Positions 24,109 to 33,536 of a DNA stretch of 64,000 nucleotides are shown here, piece by piece. Source of the DNA: Arthrobacter sp. ERGS1:01 (GTDB taxonomy: Bacteria > Actinomycetota > Actinomycetes > Actinomycetales > Micrococcaceae). The stretch spans positions 3,286,001 through 3,350,000 of the forward strand of contig NZ_CP012479.1 of NCBI RefSeq assembly GCF_001281315.1, read 5' to 3'. Below the pieces are notes generated by a model, which was given only the letters and a program-made list of their open reading frames with translations, did not search any database and was not told the origin of the DNA. How positions within the stretch are numbered: the stretch's first letter is position 1; the number at the start of each line of letters is the position of its first letter. A program made the translations under genes and the position numbers.

Positions 24109-26352
24109 ATGAAACGCGAATACACGGGACCGGTGCAAACCGCGGCGTCGTTTGGGCGGGAACGTTTTGGCTCCGGCGAGGTTCCGGCCGCCCGGGCCAC
24201 GCAGGACCGGATCGACATCCCCGAGTTTGAGCCGAATCTCATGCCGGACGGCGAGATCACCCCCGACCGATTCCTTGACCGGGAACTGAGCTGGCTGGCC
24301 TTCAACTCCCGCGTCCTGGAACTGGCCGAGGACCCCGATCTGTTCCTGCTGGAGCGGGTGAACTTCCTGTCCATCTTTGCCTCCAACCTGGACGAGTTCT
24401 TCATGGTCCGGGTGGCCGGCCTGAAGCGCCGCATCGCCACGGGCCTCGCCGTGCCCTCCCCCGCCGGTTTGAGCCCCATCGAGGTGCTGGAGCAGATCAG
24501 CGACGCCGCGCACGCCCTGCAGGCCCGGCACGCCCACGTCTTTGCCAACCAGCTGCGCCCCGCGCTGGCCTACGAACACATCCACCTGGTCCACTGGAAT
24601 GAACTTGACGACACCGCCAAGAGCCAGCTGAGCAAGATGTTCGCGGAAAAGATGTTCCCCATTCTGACCCCGCTCGCCGTGGACCCGGCACACCCCTTCC
24701 CGTACATTTCCGGGCTCTCCCTGAACCTGGCCGTGGTGGTCCGCAACCCGGTCAGCGACAAGGAACTCTTCGCCCGCCTGAAGGTGCCGGACCTGCTGGA
24801 CCGCCTGGTGTCCGTGGACGGCCCGCGCGCCGGCACCGTGCCCGGCCGGGTGGCCCGCTTCATCCCGCTCGAGGAAGTCATTGCCGAGCACCTCGACCAG
24901 CTCTTCCCGGGCATGGAGGTGCTGGAGCACCACACCTTCCGTGTGACCCGCAACGAGGACCTCGAGGTGGAGGAGGACGACGCCGAGAACCTCCTGCAGG
25001 CCCTCGAAAAGGAATTGCTGCGCCGCCGGTTCGGCCCGCCGGTGCGCCTCGAGGTCACGAACGACATCAACCCCAACATCCTGGAGTTGCTGGTGCGTGA
25101 ACTCGACATCGAGGAAACCGAGGTCTACACCCTGCCGGCCCCCCTGGACCTGCGCGGACTGTCGATCATCGGCGGAATCGACCGCACGGACCTGCGCTAC
25201 CCCAAGCACGTGGCCCACACGTCCCGGGACCTGAACGAGTCCGAAACGGCCAAGGCGGCCAACGTCTTTGCCGCCATGCGCCGTCGTGACATCCTCCTGC
25301 ACCACCCCTACGATTCCTTCTCCACCTCGGTGCAGGCGTTCCTGGAGCAGGCGGCCTCCGACCCCAAGGTCAGGGCCATCAAGCAGACCCTGTACCGGAC
25401 CTCCGGCGACTCCCCCATTGTCGATGCCCTGGTGGACGCCGCCGAGGCCGGCAAGCAGGTGCTGGCCCTCGTGGAGATCAAGGCCCGCTTTGACGAACAG
25501 GCCAACATCTCCTGGGCGCGCAAGCTTGAACAGGCCGGCGTGCACGTGGTGTATGGCATCGTGGGGCTGAAAACGCACTGCAAGCTCTCCCTGGTGGTGC
25601 GGCAGGAACAGGACGGCCTGCGCCGGTACTGCCACATCGGTACCGGAAACTACCACCCGCGCACCGCCCGCTACTACGAGGACCTGGGCCTGCTCACGGC
25701 CGACAACCAGGTGGGCGAGGATCTGTCGAAGCTGTTCAACCAGCTTTCCGGCTACGCCCCCAAGACGACGTTCGACAGGCTGCTCGTGGCGCCGCGCTCC
25801 GTGCGCTCGGGCCTGATCGAGCGCATCGACGCCGAAATTGCGAACAAGCGGGCCGGGCTTCCGGCGCAGGTGCGCATCAAGGTCAACTCGATGGTGGATG
25901 AATCCATCATCGATTCCCTGTACCGCGCCTCGCAGGCCGGCGTGGAGGTGGGCGTTGTGGTGCGCGGGATCTGCTCGCTGCGCCCGGGCGTGCCCGGCTT
26001 GAGCGAGAACATCACCGTCCGCTCCGTGCTGGGCAGGTTCCTGGAGCACTCGCGCGTGTTCACCTTCGCCAACGGCGGGGACCCGATCGTCTACATTGGC
26101 TCGGCGGACATGATGCACCGCAACCTGGACCGCCGGGTTGAGGCCCTGGTCCGGCTCGGCAACAAGGACGACATCTCGCATGTCATGTCCCTGCTGGATC
26201 GGTACCTGGACGAACGCACCTCCAGCTGGCACCTGGAAAACGACGGCGAATGGACCCGCCACCACCGCGACGCTGACGGCAATCTGCTCAGCGACGTCCA
26301 ATCCTGGCTTCTGGCCAGCCGTTCGCGTCAGCGCCTAACCCTCCACCCGTAA
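24109..26352 (+). CDS. ppk: Polyphosphate kinase (PPK1)
   Basis: PPK1 reversibly makes inorganic polyphosphate from ATP. The 747-residue protein starts at '[10 protein letters not shown]', preceded by GAGGAT. The N-terminal domain contains '[22 protein letters not shown]' and '[17 protein letters not shown]', the PPK hallmark. The catalytic phospholipase-D-like domains include '[15 protein letters not shown]' and '[39 protein letters not shown]'. The autophosphorylated histidine is probably H509 in '[10 protein letters not shown]'. '[21 protein letters not shown]' closes the active site. The TAA stop overlaps the ATG of the Nudix gene, so the two are translationally coupled. Polyphosphate and phosphate sensing fit the nearby GlnR/PhoP-type control known in actinobacteria. 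Confidence 0.95.
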   Translation: MKREYTGPVQTAASFGRERFGSGEVPAARATQDRIDIPEFEPNLMPDGEITPDRFLDRELSWLAFNSRVLELAEDPDLFLLERVNFLSIFASNLDEFFMVRVAGLKRRIATGLAVPSPAGLSPIEVLEQISDAAHALQARHAHVFANQLRPALAYEHIHLVHWNELDDTAKSQLSKMFAEKMFPILTPLAVDPAHPFPYISGLSLNLAVVVRNPVSDKELFARLKVPDLLDRLVSVDGPRAGTVPGRVARFIPLEEVIAEHLDQLFPGMEVLEHHTFRVTRNEDLEVEEDDAENLLQALEKELLRRRFGPPVRLEVTNDINPNILELLVRELDIEETEVYTLPAPLDLRGLSIIGGIDRTDLRYPKHVAHTSRDLNESETAKAANVFAAMRRRDILLHHPYDSFSTSVQAFLEQAASDPKVRAIKQTLYRTSGDSPIVDALVDAAEAGKQVLALVEIKARFDEQANISWARKLEQAGVHVVYGIVGLKTHCKLSLVVRQEQDGLRRYCHIGTGNYHPRTARYYEDLGLLTADNQVGEDLSKLFNQLSGYAPKTTFDRLLVAPRSVRSGLIERIDAEIANKRAGLPAQVRIKVNSMVDESIIDSLYRASQAGVEVGVVVRGICSLRPGVPGLSENITVRSVLGRFLEHSRVFTFANGGDPIVYIGSADMMHRNLDRRVEALVRLGNKDDISHVMSLLDRYLDERTSSWHLENDGEWTRHHRDADGNLLSDVQSWLLASRSRQRLTLHP

Positions 26353-27320
26353 TGCGCAGCACCGAACATCTTGAAGACGTGGCCGACCCCGGCGGCACGG
26401 GCGTTTCCGTCTACGCCGCCGGAGCCCTGTGCTGGCGCGTGAAGAAAAAGAAGCTCGAGCTTCTGCTCATTCACCGCCAGCGCTACGATGACTGGTCCTG
26501 GCCCAAGGGCAAGCTGGACAACGGCGAAACCCTGGCCGAGTGCGCCGTGCGGGAAGTGTACGAGGAAGTGGGCCTGCCCATCACCCTTGGCATTCCCCTG
26601 CCCTCAATCCGATACGTGGTGAAGCCGGGGCTCAAGGAGGTCCACTACTGGGCCGCACCGGTCGATGACATGCCGCCCATTCCCGACGGCAAGGAGGTGG
26701 ACGCCACCATCTGGTGCAGCCCCACCAAGGCGCGCGGGCTGCTGTCCAACCCGTCCGACGTCGAACCCCTCGACGCACTGCTGGCCGCCCACGAGGCGGG
26801 GACCCTTGCAACCTGGCCGCTGCTGGTGGTTCGGCATGCCAAGGCCAAGCCCCGTGCGGCCTGGACCCGGGCCGAGGGTGAACGGCCGCTGGCCGCGACC
26901 GGACGGCGCCAGGCCTTGTACCTGCAACGGCTGCTCATGTCCTGGCACCCGGAAAGGATCGTCACAAGCGGCTGGATGCGTTGCATTGCCACCATCTCGC
27001 CGTACGCCCAGGCCACGAAAGCCAAGGTCAAGGTGGTGCCGTCGCTGACCGAGGCCGACCACAAACGCAACCCGGCCAAGGCCGCCGCCGTCATTGAACG
27101 GCTGCTCGCCAAGTCCAGCGCCACGGCCGTCTGCACCCACCGGCCAGTGCTGCCCACGGTTCTGGCCACCCTGGCAACCCATATGGACCCGGCCCTTGCC
27201 GGCGTGCTGCCGGTCCTGGACCCGCACCTGGCTCCCGGCGAAGTCCTGGTGGCCCATGTCTCGATCGACAATCCGGGGCGGATCGTGGCGATCGAACAGC
27301 ACAAACCCTACGAGGACTGA
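26352..27320 (+). CDS. mutT1: Nudix hydrolase fused to histidine phosphatase (MutT1-like)
   Basis: The 322-residue two-domain protein matches the mycobacterial MutT1 layout. The N-terminal Nudix domain contains the full box 'GKLDNGETLAECAVREVYEEVGL' (about 53-75), which binds Mg2+ and cleaves nucleoside diphosphate derivatives. The C-terminal domain is a SixA-like histidine phosphatase with the RHG-type motif 'VVRHAKAKPR' (R161-H162) and 'TSGWMRCIAT'. In mycobacteria the pair converts 8-oxo-dGTP to the monophosphate and can act on diadenosine polyphosphates. The start codon overlaps the ppk stop. The same ppk-mutT1 order occurs in Mycobacterium, supporting the symbol. Confidence 0.9.
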   Translation: MRSTEHLEDVADPGGTGVSVYAAGALCWRVKKKKLELLLIHRQRYDDWSWPKGKLDNGETLAECAVREVYEEVGLPITLGIPLPSIRYVVKPGLKEVHYWAAPVDDMPPIPDGKEVDATIWCSPTKARGLLSNPSDVEPLDALLAAHEAGTLATWPLLVVRHAKAKPRAAWTRAEGERPLAATGRRQALYLQRLLMSWHPERIVTSGWMRCIATISPYAQATKAKVKVVPSLTEADHKRNPAKAAAVIERLLAKSSATAVCTHRPVLPTVLATLATHMDPALAGVLPVLDPHLAPGEVLVAHVSIDNPGRIVAIEQHKPYED

Positions 27321-27347
27321 CTCGCTTCATTGAGGTTCTCACCCCGC

Positions 27348-27473
27348 GTTGAGGGCCCAGATAATCCCCAGCAAAACCGTTGAGAGCCCAGATAATTGGG
27401 CCCGAGGGACTCATCTTTATCGCGCCCGGCGCGATAAAGATGGGAGTGCGTGGGGATTATCTGGGCCCTCAAC
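27348..27473. repeat. Nested inverted repeats with a duplicated left arm
   Basis: GTTGAGGGCCCAGATAATCCCC (27348-27369, written in two parts here: GTTGAGGGCCCAG then ATAATCCCC) pairs perfectly over 22 bp with 27452-27473. A second left-arm copy with one change in the core (CCGTTGAGAGCCCAGATAAT, near 27377-27396) could pair with the same right arm. Inside lies a separate perfect 14 bp hairpin (27412-27425 with 27429-27442, 3-nt loop). No gene is present. It lies between the Nudix gene and the next membrane-protein gene. Confidence 0.85.
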
Positions 27474-27545
27474 GGTGTTTTGGTGGTGATCCGACCACTC
27501 ATCCACTTTGTACCTTACGATTGGTACAAAGATTGAGGGGGAATC

Positions 27546-29183
27546 ATGCTTGCACCAAATCCGGCCGAGTTGATCGTACTAATTGGCACCGTGGGCGTCA
27601 TCGTCGCACTGCTGGTGTATTTATACCAGCGCCTCGTGAAATGGGCGCCGCGACAGGACAAGTCACTGGAACACGTGCGCAAACACGCCCTGTGGACCGG
27701 GGTCATCGCCTGGGCGCTGAGCAGCCTGTCCGGCGGGAACCGTGCAGGACTGCTCCCAGCCGGGCAAGTCATCGACCCGGCAAATCCGTCGGCCACCATC
27801 CCCGCCGACCCTTGGGCCACGATCCCGTTCATGGCTCTCTTTGGCCCCATCGCAGCGGTCCTGCTGGTCCACCTGGTCGGCCAACTCACCTGGCCGGCAC
27901 CAAAATCCCCCAAGAGGGTTGCAGTTCTGGAGTTCCGCCGGGTGCGCGCCTTCATGGAGCCCGCCCTGGCGTGGACAGTCCTGGGCGTCTTTGCATTAAG
28001 TGCCGGCACCCTTATCTGGCTGGCTTTCGCCCCCGGATTTCCCGCGCTGCCCGCCCGGACCACCACGGACGGATCGTCGTTTGCCACGCCGGACGGCCGC
28101 GTTCCGGGCTGGGTCCTGGCCACCGCGCTAGGGGCCGCACTCATCACACTGGCGCTGGGGACCTACGGTGTCATGCGCCTCATTGCGTCCCGCCGTTCCT
28201 TGGAAAACCTGAGCCACGAACAAAACTCGACTCTTCGGGTCATCGGCATGAACCGGCTTTTGCGGGTGTCCGCGACAGTCGCCTCGGGACTTGGCGCCAT
28301 TGCCGGCAATTTCCTGTTTCAACCCTCCCCGGAGTCTCCGACCAACTGGCTGGTCCTTGCCAACATCGCGGTGTTGTTCGCCATGCTTTGGTGGCGGCCG
28401 CCGGCGCTGAAGGCAACGTCCGACCCCTATGATTCCCGGACTCCACAAGGCAACCCGGCACTCAGGCTGGCCGACTCCGGCGCGGCCGCCGTGGTGCCCG
28501 CCGCCGTCGTCGGTGTCCTCGCAGGCGCGCTACTCACCACCTGGTTTGGCTGGCTGGGTCCGGCATTGACCGGCATCATTTTTGTCCTTTTGACGTACGG
28601 CGGGCTGGAGGTACTGTTGCGCCGCAACTACGCAACACCGGGCCGCTCCCGGAACCGTTTGGATGACGCCCTCCCCTGGCCCTTGTACGCAGCGCTCGCG
28701 ATTGCGGCAAGCGGCCTGGTCCTGGCAATCAACCTAGCCCTGCGCGCGGCAACCGCGGGCCTGGGCGGCTCCGAAGGCTGGTACGGACAGGGTGGGCCGA
28801 CGTCGCTCATCCTGGTTCCGGCCAGCTGCGCCCTGGCGGTCGCTGCCGCGGGCTCCCTGGCGGCATGGCCCGTGCTTCGGCGACCCGGACTGAACCAGGC
28901 CACGCCCAGGATGGATGCGGACTTGAGGCGGCGCTCCTTGTTCCGAATTGCGCGGACCGTGGCGGCCGGCTGGTTCGCCATCCTGGGCGCGCTGCTGCTG
29001 GACGTTCCGTGGGAGACGGATCCCAACCCGCTGGCCGTCCAACTGAACATGCCTGCCATCGGCGGCATCAGCATTGCCCTGGCGGCGCTGTTGTTGATCT
29101 ATCCGGTGCGCCGCCTGGCACCGGCGGACTACGCCCAACACGATGCCCCGGCCGGATCCGGCACCTCCGGCGCGGCGAGGTAG
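27546..29183 (+). CDS. Multi-span membrane protein, uncharacterised
   Basis: A 545-residue protein with about 11 or 12 hydrophobic helices and short charged loops; no soluble domain, ATPase motif or known transporter signature was recognised. It starts at ATG with GAGGGGG five bases upstream. It is followed after 6 bp by a small GntR-type regulator of the YtrA kind. Such regulators are commonly cotranscribed with membrane proteins or ABC exporters that they control, and actinobacteria often have this membrane-protein/GntR pair. Its role is unknown; a permease-like subunit is one possibility. Confidence 0.72.
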   Translation: MLAPNPAELIVLIGTVGVIVALLVYLYQRLVKWAPRQDKSLEHVRKHALWTGVIAWALSSLSGGNRAGLLPAGQVIDPANPSATIPADPWATIPFMALFGPIAAVLLVHLVGQLTWPAPKSPKRVAVLEFRRVRAFMEPALAWTVLGVFALSAGTLIWLAFAPGFPALPARTTTDGSSFATPDGRVPGWVLATALGAALITLALGTYGVMRLIASRRSLENLSHEQNSTLRVIGMNRLLRVSATVASGLGAIAGNFLFQPSPESPTNWLVLANIAVLFAMLWWRPPALKATSDPYDSRTPQGNPALRLADSGAAAVVPAAVVGVLAGALLTTWFGWLGPALTGIIFVLLTYGGLEVLLRRNYATPGRSRNRLDDALPWPLYAALAIAASGLVLAINLALRAATAGLGGSEGWYGQGGPTSLILVPASCALAVAAAGSLAAWPVLRRPGLNQATPRMDADLRRRSLFRIARTVAAGWFAILGALLLDVPWETDPNPLAVQLNMPAIGGISIALAALLLIYPVRRLAPADYAQHDAPAGSGTSGAAR

Positions 29184-29189
29184 CCGATC

Positions 29190-29618
29190 GTGGAGGCCCG
29201 CATTGTCATCGATCTCGGCACGGCGACACCGCCGTATGAACAGATCCAAAGCCAGATCGGCTCGCTGATCGCCGTGGGCCAGCTGCGGGCCGGCACCCGG
29301 CTGCCTACCGTCCGCAGCCTGGCCGCCGACCTCGGCGTCGCCGCGGGCACCGTGGCGCGCGCCTATAAGGAACTCGAAGCCGCCGGCACCGTCACCACCA
29401 ACCGGCGGCAGGGGACGGTGGTGGCCGGAATCCAAGCAGCCCAACCAGTGGTCTCGACAGGCTCGGCCGGCGGGCAGCGGGAGGTGATGGCCGCCGTCGA
29501 GCATCTGATCCGGACGGGCCGCCTGGCAGGCCTGGACGACAAGACCATCCTGGCGCTGCTGCGTGGCAGCCTGCAGCAATCGGCCCCGCCAGCCGGACGG
29601 TTTGGGCAGGGCCAGTAG
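29190..29618 (+). CDS. GntR-family regulator, YtrA subfamily
   Basis: This 142-residue regulator (GTG start) consists of a GntR winged helix (about 8-80; 'PPYEQIQSQIGSLIAVGQLRAGTRLPTVRSLAADLGVAAGTVARAYKELEAAGTV') and a short helical C-terminal tail (about 95-142) of the YtrA type, which mediates dimerisation. Residues ~86-92 ('VVSTGSA') are encoded by GGTCTCGACAGGCTCG, the same 16 bases found in the intergenic repeat at 18036-18051, so a REP-like element appears to have been built into the linker. It probably represses its own operon with the upstream membrane-protein gene. thyA follows after 9 bp. Confidence 0.87.
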   Translation: MEARIVIDLGTATPPYEQIQSQIGSLIAVGQLRAGTRLPTVRSLAADLGVAAGTVARAYKELEAAGTVTTNRRQGTVVAGIQAAQPVVSTGSAGGQREVMAAVEHLIRTGRLAGLDDKTILALLRGSLQQSAPPAGRFGQGQ

Positions 29619-29627
29619 ACTGGTGGG

Positions 29628-30446
29628 GTGAGTATTCCAACCCCGTATGAGGACATGCTGCGCGATGTGTTGGCCCACGGCACCGCGAAATCGGACCGCA
29701 CCGGCACCGGCACGCGCAGCGTTTTTGGCCGCCAACTGCGCTTTGACCTCTCCAAAAGCTTCCCGCTGATCACCACCAAGCGGGTGCACTTCAAATCCGT
29801 CGCCATGGAGCTGCTGTGGTTCCTGCGCGGGGACTCCAATGTGCGCTGGCTGCAGGAGAACGGCGTGAAGATCTGGAATGAATGGGCCGACGACGACGGC
29901 GAGCTCGGCCCCGTCTACGGCGTCCAGTGGCGCTCCTGGCCCACCCCGGACGGCGAACACGTCGACCAGATCACCCAGGTCATGGAATCGCTGCGCTCCA
30001 ATCCCGATTCCCGCCGGCACATCGTGTCCGCCTGGAACGTGGGCGAGCTGAAGAACATGGCGCTGCCGCCGTGCCACGCCTTCTTCCAGTTCTATGTGGA
30101 ACCGACCGCCGACGGCCGAGGCAAGCTCAGCTGCCAGCTGTACCAGCGCTCCGCTGACACGTTCCTGGGTGTGCCGTTCAACATCGCCTCCTACGCGCTG
30201 CTGACCATGATGGTGGCACACCAGCTGGACATGGAGCCGGGCGAATTCATCTGGACCGGCGGCGACGTGCACATCTACGACGACCACCTGGAGCAGGTGG
30301 GCGAGCAGCTCTCCCGCGAGCCGTACCCGTACCCGCAGTTGCGTTTCGCCCGCAAGCCGGAATCGATCCTCGATTACACTTTTGAAGACTTTGAGCTGGT
30401 CAACTACCAGCACCATCCCACGATTAAGGCGCCGATAGCCGTATGA
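29628..30446 (+). CDS. thyA: Thymidylate synthase
   Basis: ThyA methylates dUMP to dTMP using methylene-tetrahydrofolate. The 272-residue protein (GTG start) shows the invariant features: '[21 protein letters not shown]', the nucleophile C149 in '[14 protein letters not shown]', '[22 protein letters not shown]' and '[14 protein letters not shown]'. The stop overlaps the ATG of folA by 4 bp, so synthase and dihydrofolate reductase, which regenerates its oxidised cofactor, are translationally coupled. Length is normal. Confidence 0.96.
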   Translation: MSIPTPYEDMLRDVLAHGTAKSDRTGTGTRSVFGRQLRFDLSKSFPLITTKRVHFKSVAMELLWFLRGDSNVRWLQENGVKIWNEWADDDGELGPVYGVQWRSWPTPDGEHVDQITQVMESLRSNPDSRRHIVSAWNVGELKNMALPPCHAFFQFYVEPTADGRGKLSCQLYQRSADTFLGVPFNIASYALLTMMVAHQLDMEPGEFIWTGGDVHIYDDHLEQVGEQLSREPYPYPQLRFARKPESILDYTFEDFELVNYQHHPTIKAPIAV

Positions 30447-31027
30447 GCGAGCCCGCTTCCCTCCCCACGCTTTACCGCTTCAACGAACCCATCGTGGGCA
30501 TGATCTGGGCCCAGAGCAACCAGGGCATCATCGGTGCCGACGGCGGCATGCCGTGGCACCTGCCCGAGGACCTGGCCCACTTCAAGCGCGTCACCGACGG
30601 CCATCCCGTGGTCATGGGCCGCAAGACGTGGGATTCGTTCCCGGCGAAGTTCCGCCCGCTGCCGGGCCGCACCAACATCGTGCTGACCCGCCAGGAGGGG
30701 TGGGCCGCAACGCCCGAGGCGGGCGGCGCCGTCGTGCTTGATTCGCTCGAGGAGGCCCTCGTGGAGGCGCAGTTCTCCCCCGGCGGCGACGAGGTGTGGG
30801 TCATTGGCGGCGGGCACGTGTTCGAGGAAGCCATCGACGACTGCAACGTCGCGGTCATCACCGTCATCAACACGGACGTGGCCGGAGACACCCAGGCGCC
30901 GGCACTGGGCCCGGAATGGAGCTTCCGCGGCGCCACCCCCAAGGAGGGCTGGCACACGGCCAAAAACGGCACCGAATACCGTTTCACCCTGTGGGCCAAG
31001 GGCGATTCTGAGTTCGTCGCCGAATAG
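30443..31027 (+). CDS. folA: Dihydrofolate reductase
   Basis: FolA reduces dihydrofolate with NADPH. The 194-residue protein is slightly longer than usual because of an N-terminal extension ('[16 protein letters not shown]') before the first strand. Hallmarks: '[31 protein letters not shown]' with the catalytic acid in 'LPEDLAHF', '[12 protein letters not shown]', '[12 protein letters not shown]' and '[14 protein letters not shown]'. It overlaps thyA by 4 bp (ATGA), the common thyA-folA arrangement. The next gene, asd, starts 89 bp later and probably has its own promoter. Confidence 0.95.
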   Translation: MSEPASLPTLYRFNEPIVGMIWAQSNQGIIGADGGMPWHLPEDLAHFKRVTDGHPVVMGRKTWDSFPAKFRPLPGRTNIVLTRQEGWAATPEAGGAVVLDSLEEALVEAQFSPGGDEVWVIGGGHVFEEAIDDCNVAVITVINTDVAGDTQAPALGPEWSFRGATPKEGWHTAKNGTEYRFTLWAKGDSEFVAE

Positions 31028-31116
31028 GGTTCGCTGGAACGCGCCGCCGTACGGGGCCCACGTTCACCCAGTGAAACGAACTTCTTGGTTTGGGACGCCC
31101 CCTCTAAACTGGGGGC

Positions 31117-32253
31117 ATGACCTCTAACAGTGTTCCTTCCGTCGGCCTGGTTGGCTGGCGCGGCATGGTCGGCTCGGTCCTGGTGCAGCGTATGCAGGCC
31201 GAGCGCGACTTTGGCGACATCAACCCCGTCTTCTTCTCCACCTCCAACGCCGGCGGCAGCGCCCCGGTGATTGCCGGCGCCGGCGATGCCGGAAAGCTCG
31301 AAGACGCCTTTGACATTGACACGTTGGCCAAGCTGCCGATCATCGTCACGGCCCAGGGCGGGGACTACACCAAGCGCGTGCACACCGAGCTGCGCGGGCG
31401 CGGCTGGGACGGCCTGTGGCTGGACGCCGCGTCCACGCTGCGCATGAACGACGACTCCATCATCGTGCTGGACCCCATCAACCGCGACGTGATCGACGCC
31501 GGCCTGGCCGGCGGAACGCGCGACTTCGTGGGCGGAAACTGCACCGTCTCCTGCATGCTCATGGGCCTGGGCGGACTGTTCAAGAACAACCTCGTCGAGT
31601 GGGGCACGTCCATGACGTACCAGGCTGCCTCCGGCGGCGGCGCCCGGCACATGCGCGAGCTCCTGAGCCAGTTCGGCACGCTCAACTCCGAGGTATCCAG
31701 CGAACTGGACGACCCGGCGTCGGCCATCCTGGACATTGACCGCAAGGTCCTGGCCCACCAGCGCGAGGGCGTCGACGCCACCCAGTTCGGCGTCCCCCTG
31801 GCCGGCTCGCTGATCCCCTGGATCGACGCGGACCTGGGCAACGGGCAGTCCAAGGAGGAGTGGAAGGCCGGGGTGGAGACCAACAAGATCCTGGGCACCT
31901 CCGACGCCAACCGCGTGATCATGGACGGCCTCTGCGTGCGGATCGGTGCCATGCGCTCCCACTCGCAGGCTCTCACGTTGAAGCTGCGCGAGGACCTGTC
32001 GGTGGCCGAGATCGAGTCACTGCTGGCCAACGACAACCAGTGGGCCAAGGTGGTGCCCAACACGAAGGAAGCCTCCATGGCCGATCTCACCCCGGTGGCC
32101 GCCTCCGGCACGCTGGACGTTCCCGTGGGCCGCATCCGCAAGATGGAGATGGGTCCGGAGTACATCAGCGCGTTCACGGTGGGCGACCAACTCCTCTGGG
32201 GCGCCGCCGAGCCGCTGCGCCGCATGCTCAAGATCGCGGTCGGCACGCTCTAG
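31117..32253 (+). CDS. asd: Aspartate-semialdehyde dehydrogenase, Escherichia-type
   Basis: Asd makes aspartate semialdehyde for Lys, Met, Thr and diaminopimelate. The 378-residue protein follows the E. coli enzyme almost motif for motif: '[19 protein letters not shown]', '[11 protein letters not shown]', '[12 protein letters not shown]', '[10 protein letters not shown]', the nucleophile C142 in '[13 protein letters not shown]', '[16 protein letters not shown]' and '[19 protein letters not shown]'. Most actinobacteria instead carry a shorter, lower-similarity Asd beside the aspartokinase gene. Here it stands alone after thyA-folA, so an ancient horizontal origin is plausible. Function is secure; whether a second asd exists elsewhere is unknown. 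Confidence 0.94.
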   Translation: MTSNSVPSVGLVGWRGMVGSVLVQRMQAERDFGDINPVFFSTSNAGGSAPVIAGAGDAGKLEDAFDIDTLAKLPIIVTAQGGDYTKRVHTELRGRGWDGLWLDAASTLRMNDDSIIVLDPINRDVIDAGLAGGTRDFVGGNCTVSCMLMGLGGLFKNNLVEWGTSMTYQAASGGGARHMRELLSQFGTLNSEVSSELDDPASAILDIDRKVLAHQREGVDATQFGVPLAGSLIPWIDADLGNGQSKEEWKAGVETNKILGTSDANRVIMDGLCVRIGAMRSHSQALTLKLREDLSVAEIESLLANDNQWAKVVPNTKEASMADLTPVAASGTLDVPVGRIRKMEMGPEYISAFTVGDQLLWGAAEPLRRMLKIAVGTL

Positions 32254-32262
32254 CCACCTCGT

Positions 32263-32329
32263 CTGTGTTGCACTTATTGCTCCGGATAGCGCTTCCCAAG
32301 GCGTTTTTCGTCCAATAAGTGCAACACAG
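32263..32329. repeat. 17 bp perfect inverted repeat between convergent genes
   Basis: CTGTGTTGCACTTATTG (32263-32279) is exactly complementary to 32313-32329 with a 33-nt loop. It lies between the convergent asd and glycosylase-like genes, where it could act as a bidirectional terminator, although no T-run follows. Confidence 0.75.
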
Positions 32330-32333
32330 TCGT

Positions 32334-33452
32334 TTAAGGGGTGAGGAATTTCGCGTAGGCTTCGGCCGACTTCTCCAGCGCCTTGACCTGGTTTGGGCTG
32401 AGCTCGCCAAAGAGTTCGGAAAGCACGACGGCGCCGCTCGCCGCGGGTGCCTTGCGCCAGGTCCCAGCCACCTTGCCGCCGGTCACCACGGTGGACCTGA
32501 ACACGCCGTTTCCGCCGGGCACCGTGAGGTCCGCGTGTTCGGGTGCCAGGGCTGCGCTGCGGTCCGTGTAGCCGAGCAAATACTCATCGAATCCGGGCAG
32601 CAACAGCACCGACCGCGCACCCGGCACGGTTCCTTTGAGGAGCTCGGCCGTCTCCGGAGCCAAATAGTAGGTGGCTCCTTCGCACTGCACGGATTCGAGT
32701 TGGTCCCCGGCCTGGGCCAGGCCAATCTTGATGTCGGCGAGCGTGAGCTTGGCCCACCACTGGAAATCCCTGACGGTGGCCGGCCCGTGGCCGCGAAAGT
32801 AACGCAGCGCCAATTCGGCCAGGGCGGCCTCCCTTGGCAGGGTCCGTGGCGCCGTGATCCATTGGTCCGTGCGGACAAAGTATTGGGCGGTTCCACTTCC
32901 CGCGCCGCCCGTGATGGGGCCCTGCACCAGTGTCCCCTCCACGCACAGCAACCACAGCAGGTGCATGCCGCGTTGAGTTTGGGTGGGTTGCCGCGCCGCT
33001 TCGAAGGCGGCGAAAAGTTCATCCCGGCCGGCCCGCGGCACCTCCCCCGAGCCGTCCGCTTCCAACAGCGAGAGGGCAACCTCGCGCACCTGCCCGAGAT
33101 CCGACGTCGTGATGCCCAGCTGGCGGTGCCGGGACGCCACGGACTTGAGCATCCGCTCCGAGGTGAGCGAGAGGATCCAGCCAAGGTCCTCGGCTGCGCT
33201 CACGTGCAGGGTGCCGCGCAGGGGCCAGGAGCGGACGATCTCCCCGCGGTTGAAGGCTCCCTCAACGTCCTCCCGGGTGCTGCCGGGGCTGCGCAGTCCG
33301 ATCGACCACAGCGCGCCCGGGAAGTCTTGGCCCTGCAGAGCGGTCATCCAACGCACAACGTCCGCCGGTCCCGAAGTGGGACTGGTGGACGAAGGCAAAA
33401 TCCATTGGGCTGCCAGACGGAGCCGGGCAAGGGTGGCGGGCGTGACGGTCAT
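32334..33452 (-). CDS. Winged-helix (HTH_42) DNA glycosylase-like protein, AlkZ/YcaQ family
   Basis: The 372-residue protein belongs to the HTH_42 family of tandem winged helices, whose members AlkZ and AlkX excise alkylated or crosslinked bases. The catalytic QxQ motif of that family is seen at Q40-G-Q42 in 'WMTALQGQDFPGAL', followed by 'SWPLRGTLHVSAAEDLGWILSLT', the strand that lines the DNA groove. The C-terminus has 'RSVLLLPGFDEYLLGYTDRS', also typical. Its first ~57 codons are duplicated 2264 bp away as a fragment. Repair of alkylation damage is the likely role; the true substrate is untested. Confidence 0.82.
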   Translation of the reverse strand: MTVTPATLARLRLAAQWILPSSTSPTSGPADVVRWMTALQGQDFPGALWSIGLRSPGSTREDVEGAFNRGEIVRSWPLRGTLHVSAAEDLGWILSLTSERMLKSVASRHRQLGITTSDLGQVREVALSLLEADGSGEVPRAGRDELFAAFEAARQPTQTQRGMHLLWLLCVEGTLVQGPITGGAGSGTAQYFVRTDQWITAPRTLPREAALAELALRYFRGHGPATVRDFQWWAKLTLADIKIGLAQAGDQLESVQCEGATYYLAPETAELLKGTVPGARSVLLLPGFDEYLLGYTDRSAALAPEHADLTVPGGNGVFRSTVVTGGKVAGTWRKAPAASGAVVLSELFGELSPNQVKALEKSAEAYAKFLTP

Positions 33453-33536
33453 GGATCAAATCTAGACCCGGCGGTGATACCGCGTTGCCCAAAAGCGCGC
33501 CAAAAGTGATACGGGGTCGGTTAGCGGGCGGAGCGG
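33281..33536. repeat. Left copy of a ~250 bp direct repeat flanking a ~2 kb insert
   Basis: Bases 33281-33520 match 35545-35784 with no gaps and about ten differences by eye. The copy spans the first 57 codons of the glycosylase-like gene, its start region and two GTGATAC-family repeats. It then jumps to TTAGCGGGCGGAGCGG (33521-33536), which equals the last 16 bases of the desaturase gene (35817-35832); the 32 bp between them in the right copy are missing here. Confidence 0.9.

Noticed and set aside
24103..26301. 732-residue frame antisense to ppk
   Set aside because: A shadow of the high third-position GC of ppk; it has no start signal and no recognisable domain, and ppk is certain.
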